This document shows positions 33,372-45,183 of a stretch of 64,000 bases of DNA, piece after piece. This DNA is from Anaspis maculata (lineage: Eukaryota > Arthropoda > Insecta > Coleoptera > Scraptiidae). Location of the stretch: positions 30,718,877 to 30,782,876 of the forward strand of contig OX421968.1 of the NCBI GenBank assembly GCA_949128115.1, read 5' to 3'. The translations under genes were made by a program, and so were the position numbers. Position 1 is the stretch's first letter. Every line of letters starts with the position of its first letter. The notes below the pieces were generated by a model, which did not search any database, was not told where the DNA came from, and saw only the letters and a list, made by a program, of their open reading frames with translations.

Positions 33372-33446
33372 ACCTGTCCCAGCGGAATTGGAACTGCGGA
33401 CCTCTGGGTTTGAAGCCAGAGACAGAGCCCACCGAGCTACCGCCGG
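33372..33446 (-). tRNA. tRNA-like sequence, possible UCA anticodon
   Basis: On the minus strand it begins TCCCGGCGGTAGCTCGG and ends CCGCTGGGA. The acceptor TCCCGGC pairs fully with GCTGGGA (one G.T). The anticodon arm CTCTGG pairs with CCAGAG around a loop CTTCAAAC containing TCA. A T-arm-like CGCAGTTCCAATTCCG follows. The D-arm is poor and the anticodon loop has eight bases, so this may be a tRNA-derived pseudogene or SINE head rather than a working gene. No long variable arm is present, which argues against a selenocysteine tRNA. Confidence 0.35.
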
Positions 33447-33993
33447 GATTCTATCTGTAATGGGACGCAAATTGTCTCGATGTTGAAGTTTACACTGCAG
33501 TCAATACACATAATTTTCACTTTGTGGAATCGCGGGACGGAACCCGCTTCTTAACAAAGTTGTATCTTCTATAGCAATTAAGGAATCAAAATGATTCTTT
33601 CACTGGAAATTTCTCCATCACTTTCTGTATATTTCATTCGCTGCATGTATGCATGTATCTAGAACGGTTCGCAAAATTCCTCGATGTAAAAGTTCACACT
33701 GTAGGTAGCGTTTGAATACCGACATTTTAAGCATTTCAATTTTTTTCTTGCAATCGCGCGGCCGAACCAAATATTTTTTGTGCCTATTCCCATCCGCAGA
33801 AAATTATCATTAATTTGCAAGAAACCCGATACCGCAGCGACTTTTCGTTTAGGAGGAGTTACAAACGGACAGGCGGACGGACTTCAAAGCGCGGCTAATA
33901 GCGGATTTCCTACGAAAATGCGCTAAAAGGTATACCTAGTCACAGGCTCTACGTGTTTACAGTTTATGCATTGCGAAGTTTAGTTGTGTTATA

Positions 33994-34740
33994 TAGGTGT
34001 CCCGAAAATATACCGACAACGTTCTAGGGCAGCTTCCTCTCATCAAAACAAGAAAAAAAGTTCCTATAAATATGGGTCCGGAAACGCTTCCTAAGGGAGC
34101 TCCCTAAAGGACAGGCCCTTAAAGGTGGGACCCTGAAGGTGGTGTTTATTTAATATTTCCGAAATCGTTCAAGGGGCAATCAAACTTGACACATTCAATA
34201 TCCTTCTTATGCCCAACAAAATTTTAATGCCTAACAAAAATGAAGTTGCTTTAAAATAGATTTTTTTTTGCCTTGAATATCGTAATTGAAAAATCAGCAT
34301 TTCTGACCACATTTTCATACATTCAAACTCAAATATCAAGTAAACGGTACGTCTATCGAAACTGAACATATGGACCTTTTTTAATAGAAAACTCAAATAT
34401 TCCATAATGTCTTGGTTAATTCGGAAACAATTCACATTCAAAGAAGATAGGGTTATTTTTACCCCTAAACCTCAGCCTGACCAACCCCTGGTAAATTATT
34501 TTGGAAATAATCTCGCCTCATTTTGTTAGGCATAAGACGATCACTAGATGTCTCAAGTTTGATTGATTTCTCTAGAACGGTTTCGGAGATATTCAATAAA
34601 AACTATCTTCAGGGTCCCACCTTTAGGGGCCTGAGTTCCCTAAGGAAGCGTTTCCGGACCCATGTTCATAAAAACTCTTTTCTTGTTCTGATGAGAGGAA
34701 GCTGCCCTAGAACGTTGTCGGTATATTTTCGGGACACCTG
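33994..34740. mobile_element. 0.75 kb hairpin element with mariner-like GGTGTCCCGAAA ends
   Basis: The ends read (C/T)AGGTGTCCCGAAAATATAC inward, flanked by TA. Paired landmarks are GACAACGTTCTAGGGCAGC, GGTCCGGAAACGCTTCCT, AAGGTGGGACCCTGAAG and GTTAGGCATAAGA-type. The centre near 34370 holds no gene. Confidence 0.85.
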
Positions 34741-36512
34741 TATATTTGTTAGTTGCACAAAGATTGAAGAGACTTGTCATTCCAACCTGACTTTCGGACC
34801 TACCAACCGCCCACTGAATGGACATATACACGCACGCTTATCGATGTTAATTCAAGTCTGTACAGGGTTGTTCTTTCAAGCGGTCATGTCGCCTCGCGGT
34901 TGTGCAGCCAGGAAAACAATAGGTGTCTTTGTCACCTATTTGTAGTAGTATTTGTTTTGGAATTAGTGCACGCTTTGCATTTAGGTATACAAGCTTTTTT
35001 TTCAACATATGGCGTGGATTACGTCCGATGAAATGCAGTGTGTTGATATAAAGCGTGGTGGTGGGCGCTATTGTATTGCTCCTCCAGACTTGGGCTCAAA
35101 TAATTCACAAGTTGCAGCACGTATGGCGCATAAGAAACTCAAATCCGAAGTTATTTCATAGACCCAAACCTACATAACCGTAATTAATGATAAATGAAGT
35201 AGGGTGCGAAGAAGTCAAACCAGGAGGCAGTGAATTTTTTTGTACTAATTTTCCCAGTCAGCGAACACAGATAGGAATATTCACTTGGTGATTCTAAGCA
35301 ACGACCCATCGGAAAATGACTTTGAAAATTCAAATGCGTTCCACTTTCCTCCCACTAATGAAAATGATTATAATACTAACAAGTCGTATACTTAAATCAA
35401 GTGAGAAAGATCTGGCTGATCTCTGGGGATGGCAAATATGTCTGGCATTTCAAATGAATGTCCCATATTTTGGTAGGTAGTTTTGAAAATGTGTCAGAGC
35501 TGTCAGGTGACCGTTTTCATAGTAAGAATATATTGAAAAATACAATCTGGCTATATAAATGATCGACCTTTCCTTGACCGTCATCTTTCAGAAGTCTCGT
35601 ACTTCTCAAGTTTATGATTATCAGTGCAAATCAGCATTTTCGTTCTCCTACGACAACCTACGAAAACATTGCTTTATGTACACGTTATAGTAGGCACCTT
35701 GTCAAGAGGTCGTTTCGTTTTTTTTTTACTGAGAAGGGAGAAGGAAGTTCAAAGAAGCTACGAAGAGATACGTTAACGATGTGTGTAAAATAAAACATAG
35801 AATAGAAAAATTTTTATTGTCCTTACCATTATCGGTGTACAATAGATTCAATGATCACACAAGTTTCAAAGTATCCTTACTCTAGAAAAGAGATGTCCAC
35901 CAAGATTTGACTAGGAAAATGCGCAGTAGGTTCGGTCGGTCCTTTTCTTTCTTTCGCATTGAATACGATCATTTGTCTCACTCTGGAGCTCAGCGAAGGT
36001 TACTGTTGTATGTTGTGTTGCCTATTATTATGCTCCAAGCTTCATCGAAATTCGAAAGTGAAATGAGCACCTAGGTGCATCGCATCTCATAAGATTACGT
36101 TGTTATTGAGTGTTGGAACGGTCAATTAGAACAGCAAAATTGCAATAGTGACTTTGTGAATATCTGGAATAGCGTTTGACTGATCTAAATTGAAATTTTT
36201 GAAGATATTATTCCTGAAACATTTTAGTTACTTTTTTTCGAATCAGCCAAAGCGTGTCAAACAATTAAGGAATCGCATTTTATAAGATGTTTTATAGTGG
36301 CCTCCGAATCTCATCAGATTTTCAGATTTCACTTATTTCTTAAAGGAATTTCAATCTGTGAAATGTTAATGATCTTAAAAATTGATTTCTTATTCATTGT
36401 GTGTTATACAATAATTCAATAACGGATAAAAAAAGTAATGTTGAGGAGAAAATATAATTCGAATGATTTTAAGGGTGGGTATTCATTCTTCGAGATTATT
36501 CAATTTTCGAGA
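34741..36512. other. No gene recognised
   Basis: Unique sequence. A CAGGGTTGTTCTTTCAAG motif at 34863 looks like a hairpin-element end without partner. Short open frames have no support. Confidence 0.35.
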
Positions 36513-37500
36513 TTATTCAATCTTCAAGTTTAGTTTATTCAATGTTGCTTCGGAGGCTGGATAAAAAAAAATACCATTCATTTTCTTCACTGTCAAGTTG
36601 CGGAATAGAGCTAAATGAAAATTGTGAGGTTGTGCTTCGCGCAGTGAGTAGGACGAAAGCCAGTAGCCCCTGAAGGTGGAAAGAGCCGGGCATCTGCAGA
36701 TGATGTGGAAAATGTCTTCATTTACGTTCTGGTTGCAGAGCGTGCACTTCTCAGTTAGATTCACGAAATATTTGGTTTCGTTCATGTACAACCTAAGAAA
36801 TTTCTTGCTGTGTAGCCTAATTTGGATAATGGTTCTTATTTTATTGGTAATGATATTAAAGTCTAAGGGCCGTATTCATACCTCGCTTTTAAGCTAAAAG
36901 CGCTTTTAGTGCGATGCGCATTTAGGGGCATTTCTCATATTTCAGTATTCAAAAATACATTATTGCGATTGGGAGCGATTGTATGTACTTAATTGCAATT
37001 AATTTGCGAGTTAATTTGTATTTTTGAACACTGAAATATGAGATATGCCCCTAAATGCGCATCGCACTAAAAGCGCTTTCAGCTTAAAAGCGAGGTATGA
37101 ATACGGCCCTAGATATTGTTCGGTGTTTAAGTCAGCAAGAAAATCCCTGTATACTTACGTCATTGTAACGGGACTCCTAAGCGACAGCCCCATCAACAGA
37201 AGAAATGTTTTTTCTGACCAACTCCAATTTCGACTTCAAGTTACCCTAAGTATAAGAAAAGCTTTGTCTTTCCCACATCTCTTTTTAGTTGTTGTTTGTT
37301 AGCATGACCCTGAATTGAGATACCCAGTTGTATTTTGGATCTGCGCTTGTGCTCGTTTCGTCTAGTTTTTCAAGACGGTCATAGCATATTTTTGGTAGTC
37401 GATAATTGGGCATTTTCAAAATTTTACACCACCAGATGATCATTCTACGTAGAATGTTAACTTCAAGTTTGGTTAAGCCAGTTTCGAGACGGACGAAGCA
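36513..37500 (-). pseudogene. LINE C remnant, RT thumb and C-terminal zinc motif
   Basis: Minus strand. From about 37490 the frame reads FVRLETGLTKLEVNILRRMI, WWCKILKMPNYRLP and DPKYNWVSQFRVML. After further sequence and a MITE, it continues KIRTIIQIRLHSKKFLRLY and CTLCNQNVNEDIFHIICRCP, ending near 36513. GL-LE--ILRR---WW-KI--MP and the C-x2-C...H-x4-C motif are those of R1/Jockey-group LINE C-termini. It carries shifts and one MITE and is dead. Confidence 0.75.
36866..37110. mobile_element. 245-bp MITE with GGGCCGTATTCATA ends
   Basis: The inverted ends are about 93 bp (AGGGCCGTATTCATACCTCG ... GCATTTAGGGGCAT and complement). Flanks are CTA on the left and TAGA on the right, consistent with a TA or TNA target as in PIF/Harbinger MITEs. 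It splits LINE C. Confidence 0.85.
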
Positions 37501-38637
37501 ACTTGGTGTTGACGGGGGAAGGAAAAAATTAAAAAATAGAGTTCACGAACCTCAGCTGAGTTTTCGCGATGTGCGATGTGTGTAAAAGTGACAGCCGGCA
37601 ACCGGTAGCTGTGCCCCTGTTGTAAATGACGCTTTGAAACCATTAGGATGTTTAGTGGTTTCGCATGGAATTATGTAGGACTAAGTAGGAGAATTTTGGT
37701 TCCAATGAATTTTGATTTAATGTGTGAAAATCTATATGTGGAAAAACCCGCATGAAACAATGATTTTTCTAAATATTATTTCCCATTCATTCACATTCAT
37801 GGATTGTACACTTAGAACCTTAAGTTTTCTAAATGGTATTTCTCATTTAATTCTAATAATGGATTTACTACCTATTACCATACATTTCCTATGTGGTATT
37901 TCCCATTTAGATCCACTGATGGATTAAACCACATATAACCATATGTTTTCCAAATGGTTTATCCACAGAAAATTATTTTATTTTGAATATCCCGCTTAGG
38001 TTATAGTGGCGCCACCGCCACGCCAGGGACGCTGTGGTACCAGTTTTCTTCTGTCATTAGTCTTTTTCGAGCGAGTAACCGTTCATGACCGGTTACACTT
38101 GGTTATAGAATTCGATGTTTGAGCGAGGATTGGTTATAAGCGGTAAAGGAAGTGCCGCCATGTTGATATCATCACCGGTTATACATTTCATAACCTGGTC
38201 ATGAGGCTGGTTATTGTTATGGTGGGGGAACAAATTGTGGCGGCAACAGATTTGAATTTGAAGCAAGCAGCGGTCCAGAATAGGATGATTGCATGAAATT
38301 CGTTAACCTGATCACCGGCAGGCAGCGCAAGGGTCGACAGTTATGTTTTGATGTTTGTTGTGGAATTACTGGAATTGCACTGGGGCACATAACAGGTGTA
38401 ATGGTGTAAAGCATTGTTAGAATGATAGAATGATTAGAAATCACAATCTTGATCTCGTAAACGCCGAAAAAAACAGTATGTGAACAAAACACGTAAAAAT
38501 TACAGTATTAAGTGAGGTTAATCCGGTTGACGTTGACTCCAACATGGATGAAACTTGACAGATGACAATGACACTATTGACATTTTGCCATAAACTCCCT
38601 CTGCATGCAATCACCCTATTTCTAAACGTGAAACGTA
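37501..38637. other. No gene recognised; possible 5' flank of the small ORF
   Basis: AT-rich to about 38000, then more GC-rich with GGTTATAA/CCGGTTATAC motifs. A triple degenerate repeat, ATTTCCCATTCATTC-like with TGGATT (37780-37940), is present at ~70-bp spacing. Confidence 0.35.
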
Positions 38638-38650
38638 CCTAACCTAACCT
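38638..38650. repeat. Short CCTAA (telomere-like) run
   Basis: CCTAACCTAACCT is two and a half units of the insect TTAGG telomere repeat on the other strand. It is too short to show a telomere relic. Confidence 0.4.
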
Positions 38651-38695
38651 CAAAAACTTGACAACTTAACTTGGCGACGAGAAGAACCGAAGACG

Positions 38696-38773
38696 ATGGA
38701 CTCATCTGCGATGGACCCACAAGAACATCGGGTAATAATCCAGATGTCCGATGGCCGCCTGATGGTGGTTTAA
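38696..38773 (+). CDS. 25-codon ORF, possible first exon
   Basis: It reads MDSSAMDPQEHRVIIQMSDG and five more residues to TAA. Its ATG has G at +4 and A at -3 (AGACGATGG). GTAATA within it (after CATCGG) could be a splice donor. The local GC rise and the CCTAACCT motif upstream are consistent with a promoter-proximal exon. I cannot name the gene, and it may be chance. Confidence 0.2.
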   Translation: MDSSAMDPQEHRVIIQMSDGRLMVV

Positions 38774-38819
38774 TCCTGAAAGTACTTGTCATACCTCCTA
38801 TTTATATAGTAGAAATATG

Positions 38820-39780
38820 AATAGTTGATTTTCAATTCAATTCAATATAACTATTTATTATTCCTTCGCAGCCTATCTAACGGTCCCTTATTCCTGTATA
38901 AATTACCCAAATTTAAGAATCTTGTCCGCCATAACCTTTTTTCCCAACCGATTTTTTCAAATTTGATATCAATAGCTAGCCAATTAGATAGGCTACCATT
39001 TTCATGTAAGAAAATGGCCAACATGTCGAAATTTAAGATGGCGGAAACTATTGATAATGGGCCTTATTCGTCCTTGTTGGTATAGAAAAACGGAAAAAAA
39101 GCTTCACTTTAACTGGCCGTAGCTCCTCAGCAGATGACCCGATTTGATTGGTTGTGGTCTTGAATTGTCGAAAAAGGTCTATTACTTCAGAATAATTATT
39201 GGTTTTGACTTTCTGCTGATTCTTATTAGAAAGCAAGAGGACAAAAGAAATTCTATTTTCAATTGCTTCCGCCATCTTGGATTTTGAAAGGCGGTCATTT
39301 TCTCACATGAAAAAGGTAGCTTGTCCAATTGGCTAGCCACTGATACAAAATTGAAGAAAATCGGTTGAGAAATGAGCATATGGCGGATTGGCGGGCAGGA
39401 TACCTAAAGGGTCAATTATGCGGAAATGAAAAAAACGGAAAGTAGGCTTCGCTTCAACTCGCAATAGCTCCTCAGCAGATGACTCAATTTTATTGGTTGT
39501 GGTCTTGAATTGACAAGAAAGCTTTATTCCTTCATAATACATTATTGGTTTTCACTTTCTGGTAACTTTCAATAAAAAGCAACGAGAACAAAAGAAGGTC
39601 AATTTTCAATCGTTTCTGCCATCTTGAATTTTGATGTTGGCCATTTTTAAATACGGAAATGATAACCTATTCAATTGACTATCCAATGCTGGAAAGTTCG
39701 ATAAAATCGGTGGCGGAATAAGAATTCCAGAATGAAAAATTCCGAGCACGGTTTTTTATGGCCCACCCGGTATAGTGCCC
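38820..39780. repeat. Duplicated repeat, ~345-bp unit, with partial hairpin
   Basis: GTAGCTCCTCAGCAGATGAC and GGTTGTGGTCTTGAATTG occur at about 39118/39152 and again at about 39465/39497. AAGATGGCGGAAAC (39028) pairs with GCCATCTTGGATTTT (39270), so part is also inverted. Minus-strand open frames at 39048-39542 are related to each other and follow the repeat. Confidence 0.65.
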
Positions 39781-41531
39781 GTCACAGACATTCAACATTT
39801 TAACCCGGATGATGATTTCAAGTCCGGTCAAAAATTTAAGGTCCTCTACAGAAACGACCCCGATGACGCTGGCACCTTTTACAAGACATTTGTAACAAGC
39901 ATCGGAGGCAAGTTTCAATTTCAAACGTACCTAATAATCGCAAATAATTAGGTACTGTTATTACAGTACCTAAACTAACCTCTTCTCTCGCCTATCCTGC
40001 ACCTTTATCTTTGTCTATTATTGGCCCCAAGTACAGGTACAATAGTACAGGGAAAATAGTAAAAAAATCGGCAAAACCTCGGAATAAATATGGACGTCAT
40101 GGAAATTTGATATACTGTTCAGAATTGAGTGCTCTACAACATATCCAAAATCGCCAAAAATCGCACCCGGGGGTTTTGAGTTATTGGAGGGGGGGTAAAC
40201 AATAGGCTACTGGACATCAATCGCATTTCAGTATAAAAGTATCGTAAACCTGATAAATATTGAATGACGAAATTGTAGTTGGAAAAGTTTTTCGAAATAT
40301 GATTTCATTTCGGTAAAAAAACAATTTGAAAGTGGACTTATTCAAATCAGGAATAATATGCTACGTCACAGCTTGAAAATGGGCTAGGAGGTGAGAGGGA
40401 GGAAGGAGAGGGGAACGCATTTGACATTCGACCGAAGCATTCGTTCTGGATCTATTACGTAGTGGTGTATTTTTACGTGCGAGCACAACTTTATCACAAG
40501 GAACTTATTTTTGATGCCATTGCATGGAGTTATTATGTATTATGAAGCGAAATTGTATTAAAAAAAAACTAGATTATTTGACGTGGGTTGACATATGGCA
40601 TGCGACACTCGCAGTACTGCCACTCATATGGCACTAATAACACTGTTGTGACATTAATCCGAAGCCTGCACGAGCAAAAATAAGTGAATTTCAAGGAAGA
40701 ATCGACCAAAATGTGAGGTCAAACCCTAGCACTCCAGCATTTCATTATATTTTTTTGCTATAAATCAGTTCAAAACGAGAAGATGTTTTTCAGTCATTGA
40801 ATGGCCAACTAGAGTTTCTATTGGCTCTTCAAAATGTGACGTCACGCACTTGCCGCGCCATTCAAACAGACAAATCTTTTTCATGTTTTTTTTATATGTA
40901 CAAAAACTTTTTTAAACAAAATCATCTTGCCAATGCAACAATTTTGAGAGGATCTTTCATACAAAGAAATAAAAAAAAACATGTCCACTAGCCTATTTCA
41001 GGTAAAAATGGGGGGGATGGAACCCGTCAATCCATTGGATGCGAATACATTATAGTTCGACGTATCATATCCCCTTGATACCATTTTGGCACAAAAAGTG
41101 TCTATCATTGTTGAAGGGGAGTAGTGGGGGGGCGAAGCTCTGCTAGGTGGTCCATTTTGTTTTTCTGGCCATGTAGAACCACCGATCACGACAAGCTTGG
41201 TATCTTTTCCGACTAAATTCAATCTCTTGAACTCGTATCCGATGTGTAAATTGGAATGAAAACAAGTTTGAACAAGTTAACTTGAGAAAACTTGTTTTTT
41301 CTCTGACAATTTTAACGATTTTTTTTTTACTGTTGGAGGAGTTCATTTTTAGAAAATTTTCAGGGACTATTAAATTGAAGTGTATTCTCCACAAAAATCA
41401 TCCACTCGATGTATAATTTTGTTTCTCGAGTTTAAAACATCGATTTGAACTTGAGCTGGCACGGCGCGTCGTCTAAAATGAAAACACCTCAAACTATTGA
41501 AGAAATAACAACTCATCTTTGAAAATTGAAG
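39781..41531. other. No gene recognised
   Basis: Unique AT-rich sequence with only unsupported short frames. Confidence 0.4.
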
Positions 41532-41666
41532 GATTTCACCATATTCAGGGGTTTAGACTTGCAAAAAGCATGTTCCACATCTGAAATATTGATGAAATTG
41601 AACGTGCCAAAAACAGACAGTGACTAGCTTTTCAAAAAGTGCCTCCTATCTGGCCCCACACCAAAT

Positions 41667-43805
41667 AGTCCGGATGTTAAGGTATGATACCCTTCACTTT
41701 TATAACAAGCAATGCCACTTGGCATACCTGTTGTCGAGACCATGTTTGACCGATTAAGATCAGGAGCCAGAGTCGCAAGCAATGCAGGCGTCGTATACAG
41801 GGTGTCGTATAGAAAAAAAGCAAAGAAATTCGTTAATCAATAACCAAACCAGATGGATTCACGTGAATAGGCACATATATTTAAAATATATACCCATCAA
41901 GGAAAAGTCAACGGTTTTGTAAAATCTTGAGTGGTTCCTGAAATATTCAGGAAAAACTGAATTTTCTTCTGAATGTTCTATTTCTCGGTAAATCAGTGAA
42001 TTTTCAAGATATCGGAGTGCAACTTGGTAGTTCTATGGCCAGTATGGTTATGAATCAAAAACGATCAGGAGCCAAATGCAAGGCCTGCCATTTCCAGAAA
42101 TAAGACAGTGAACTTTTTTTTTCTTCACGACCGCCATCTTGAATCTCCGTTTTACTCAACAGTTGAAAATGTGAAAAGCGAATGTGAAATAGATGACATC
42201 CAGTCACCCCATTATGAAAAAGATAGCCTTGAAGCAAGGTAAAGGTCTCTTCATCGAGAAAACAGTATTACCCAAGGTTTTCATGGTAATACGCATTTGC
42301 AGCGCCTGTGATGGCTAATCAGAGATTTGAAAGAGCGGAGTGAGTTTTTTGTCACAATCCTACATTCATTATGAGCTGAATTACCAAAATTCATGATGAT
42401 CGGTCCAAAAGTAAATTTTTGGTGGCTTTCTGAACAAAATATGTGGCGCTTTTTGGTGAAAAATGCCAAAAAAAAACAAGCAATCATCATCATGTCATCC
42501 CTCACCAAGAGAAGGCTATCGCAAAAACTGAAACTAATCAACGCTGAAATGTTTTGAGGGAGTCAACCCTATAATATTGAGCCATGAAATGTTGGACACA
42601 TGCGTCCCTTTGTTAGAGAGAAGACATGAGAGACATGCATGCAGAAAGTTTTTTCCAAGTTCCGAGTCACGTAGTATTTTCAGAAAGCTACCAAAATTTT
42701 GTCTTTGGATCGATGATGATGAATTTTGGTACTAAATCTCAAAATAGATGTAATACTGTTGGTCATCAACTTTTCGTGGGTTTCTGAATAAAATATGTGA
42801 ATAAGAATTTTGAATTTTTTTCCTGCTTGCACGCCTTCCATGTCTTCTCTCTGGCGAACGGACGCATGTGTTCAACATTTATTGGCTCAAGAATATAGGC
42901 TTCAATCTCACAAAACATTTCAGCGTTGATTTGTTTCCGCTTTTGCAACAGCCTGCTCTTTGTGAGGGATAACATGATAATGATAGCCTGATTTTTTTTG
43001 CATTTCTCACCAAAAAGCGCTACCTATTTTGTTTAGCAAGCCATCAAGAGTTTACCTTTGGACGGATCATCATGAATTTTAATAATTCAGCTCAAAATGA
43101 ATGAAGGATTGTGACAAAGAACTCACTCTGCTCTTTCAAATCTCTCATCAGCCATACAGGCGCTGAAAATGCGTATTACCATGAAAACCTTGGGTGACAA
43201 TGTTTTCTCGATGAGGACACCCTCACCTTGCTTCAAGGCCATCTTTTTCGTGATGGGGTGACTGGATTCCAACATTCTCACATTCGACTGTCACTTTTCC
43301 AACTGTTGAGTGAAACGGAGATTCAAGATGGCGGTCACGAAGAAAACAAAGTTGACTGTCTTACTTCTGTGAATAGCAGGCCCTGCATTTGGCTCCTGAT
43401 CGTTTTTTATTCATGACAATACTTGCCGTAAACTCACCAAGTTGCACTCCGATATCTTCAAAATTTACTGATTTACCAAGAAATGGAATATTTCGAAAAA
43501 AAATCAGTTTTCCAGAATATTCCAGAAACCACTTAAGATTTTCCAAACCTGTTGACTCTTCATTGATGGGTAATATATTGTGGATATATGTGCCTACTCA
43601 CGTGAATCCATCTGGTTCGGTTAATGATATACGAATTTTTCGCTTTTTTTCTATACGACACCATGTATACGGCGCCTGCATCACTTGTAACTTTGGCTCC
43701 TGATCTTAATCGGTCAAACATGGTCTCGGCAACAGGTATGCTAACTGGCATTGCTTGTTATGAAAGTGAAGGGTGCCCCCTAAATTTTGACCTTAGCGTC
43801 CGACT
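41667..43805. mobile_element. 2.1 kb hairpin element inside F copy 2
   Basis: The ends read AGTC(C)GGA(T/C)G(T)TAAGGT inward, followed by ACCCTTCACTTT and TAACAAGCAATGCCA. The arms are about 950 bp and meet near 42700; landmarks AAGCAAGGTAAAGG, AAACCTTGGGT, GATGATCGGTCC and GCGTTGATTTG all occur in both. Comparison with the uninterrupted site at 21587 shows AAAT on both sides. An ACAGGGTGTCGTATAGAAAA block lies near 41798. Confidence 0.88.
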
Positions 43806-44230
43806 AAAATTTTCGGGCTGTTTTTGAATTCAAGTTATCCGGAACGGTTGTAGAAACAATCGTGCTCATTGTCAACCACCCATTTATTGGAAGTAATTCA
43901 ATCTTGCGAGAAAATAATAATAATAATAATAAGTTTATTTTTTCCAACAGACATTTTTGTCTAAAGTGAACAATAATAATCAATTATGTGATTTAACAAT
44001 TCTTATCTTAATTGGAAACTGAACAAACAGAAGAAAAAAAAATTCATGTATACTTTTCCATTATTTTTCTTCTGTATATATTTATTGAAGAAACTCAACA
44101 TCCTACCACCAATTGTGGTCTGTATAACAAGGAATAATTAACAATAATAATATTAAAGACTTAAAAGTATAAGTAACGAAGGTAAATATTTAAATACTCG
44201 GGGTATAGTAGGGTGTAGACCTTAAAAGTT

Positions 44231-45183
44231 TTATCTTGTATAATTGGTGTATAAATGGTTTTTTAAAATTAAAACGGAATATTTCAAGGTTTCTAAAACA
44301 ATTTGTCTGATTAAATTTTTTTGAATAGAGAATTTTCTCACAAAGTCAATGAAAAATTTTGATATGGTTCCGCGAGCTCCTATGAAAAGTCCAATAATTT
44401 CGATGTTACTGATTTTGTATTTGTCTTTGAAAAACGTTTTTGTCGGTTCGTAAATTTTGTTTTTCTCAATGTCGACGTTCGTTGGTTGGTCTCTGTTAAT
44501 TTCAAAACGTATTGTCGGGTCAATAATGTAGCCAATGTCATTCTGTCGGTCTAAAGCTATGATGTCTACTCGTCTGTTGCTGTCGTTGTCACCGGTACAT
44601 GTCACTTCCTCGTATATTTCCAACTTTTTTGGCAAAGATTTTGCAACCAGACTACGTATTTTATTGTGTCTAGTGATCCTTAATAAGCCGCCGTATGGAC
44701 AGGATCCCAAGACATGAGGCAATGTTTCGGTCTCAGCGCAGTGTCTGCACTGGTAGCCGTCTTGGGACCGTCCTGGAATTCCTCGAACGTTTGACACGTG
44801 GCCGACCATTTTGATGGCTTCTTTCCATTCAGTGCTGGATAGGCCGTCTGGTGATCTGATCCAGAAGTTGGCGGGAGTATACTCATCGAACAATTCGATG
44901 CCGCGGCCTTTTTGTTTGAGTTCTTTCCATTTTTCAAATTGATCTTGACGAAGCAGTTCCCTCAATCGCTTACCAGTCAAATTCCAGATGTCGGTTTCTT
45001 CTAAGGATAGATTTAGTTTTTGAACACACTTCTTGGCTTCTTCTTCCAGATCTCTTAAGTGTTCAACGAATTGGTTATTTTTTTCGTGTAATTTCTTACA
45101 GATGTTAAAATTTTGTATGAAGGCTTCCCAAGTGGATCTAAATAGAGCTAATCCTTTGACTTTCTGCGAGCTAAATAGCATGT
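44231..45183 (-). pseudogene. R4/Dong-like C-terminus with restriction-like endonuclease, fused in frame
   Basis: Continuing the same open frame: SSQKVKGLALFRSTWEAF aligns with PKNVKGLELFNAYWEAY of the 26.9 kb copy. Then come CRHCAETETLPHVLGSC with LLRITRHNK, the nuclease core SNRRVDIIALDRQNDIGYII, DPTIRFEINRDQP, and the tail GARGTISKFFIDF. The frame has no stop for over 300 codons. The RT catalytic region is absent, so it is a 5'-truncated LINE. The 441-codon open frame across both parts is unlikely to be expressed: there is no promoter-like context. Confidence 0.88.

Noticed and set aside
33372..33446. Selenocysteine tRNA
   Set aside because: Despite the GGCTTCAAACC core, the long variable arm and proper D-arm are missing.
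38638..38650. Interstitial telomere
   Set aside because: Only two and a half TTAGG units; chance or a promoter-type motif is as likely.
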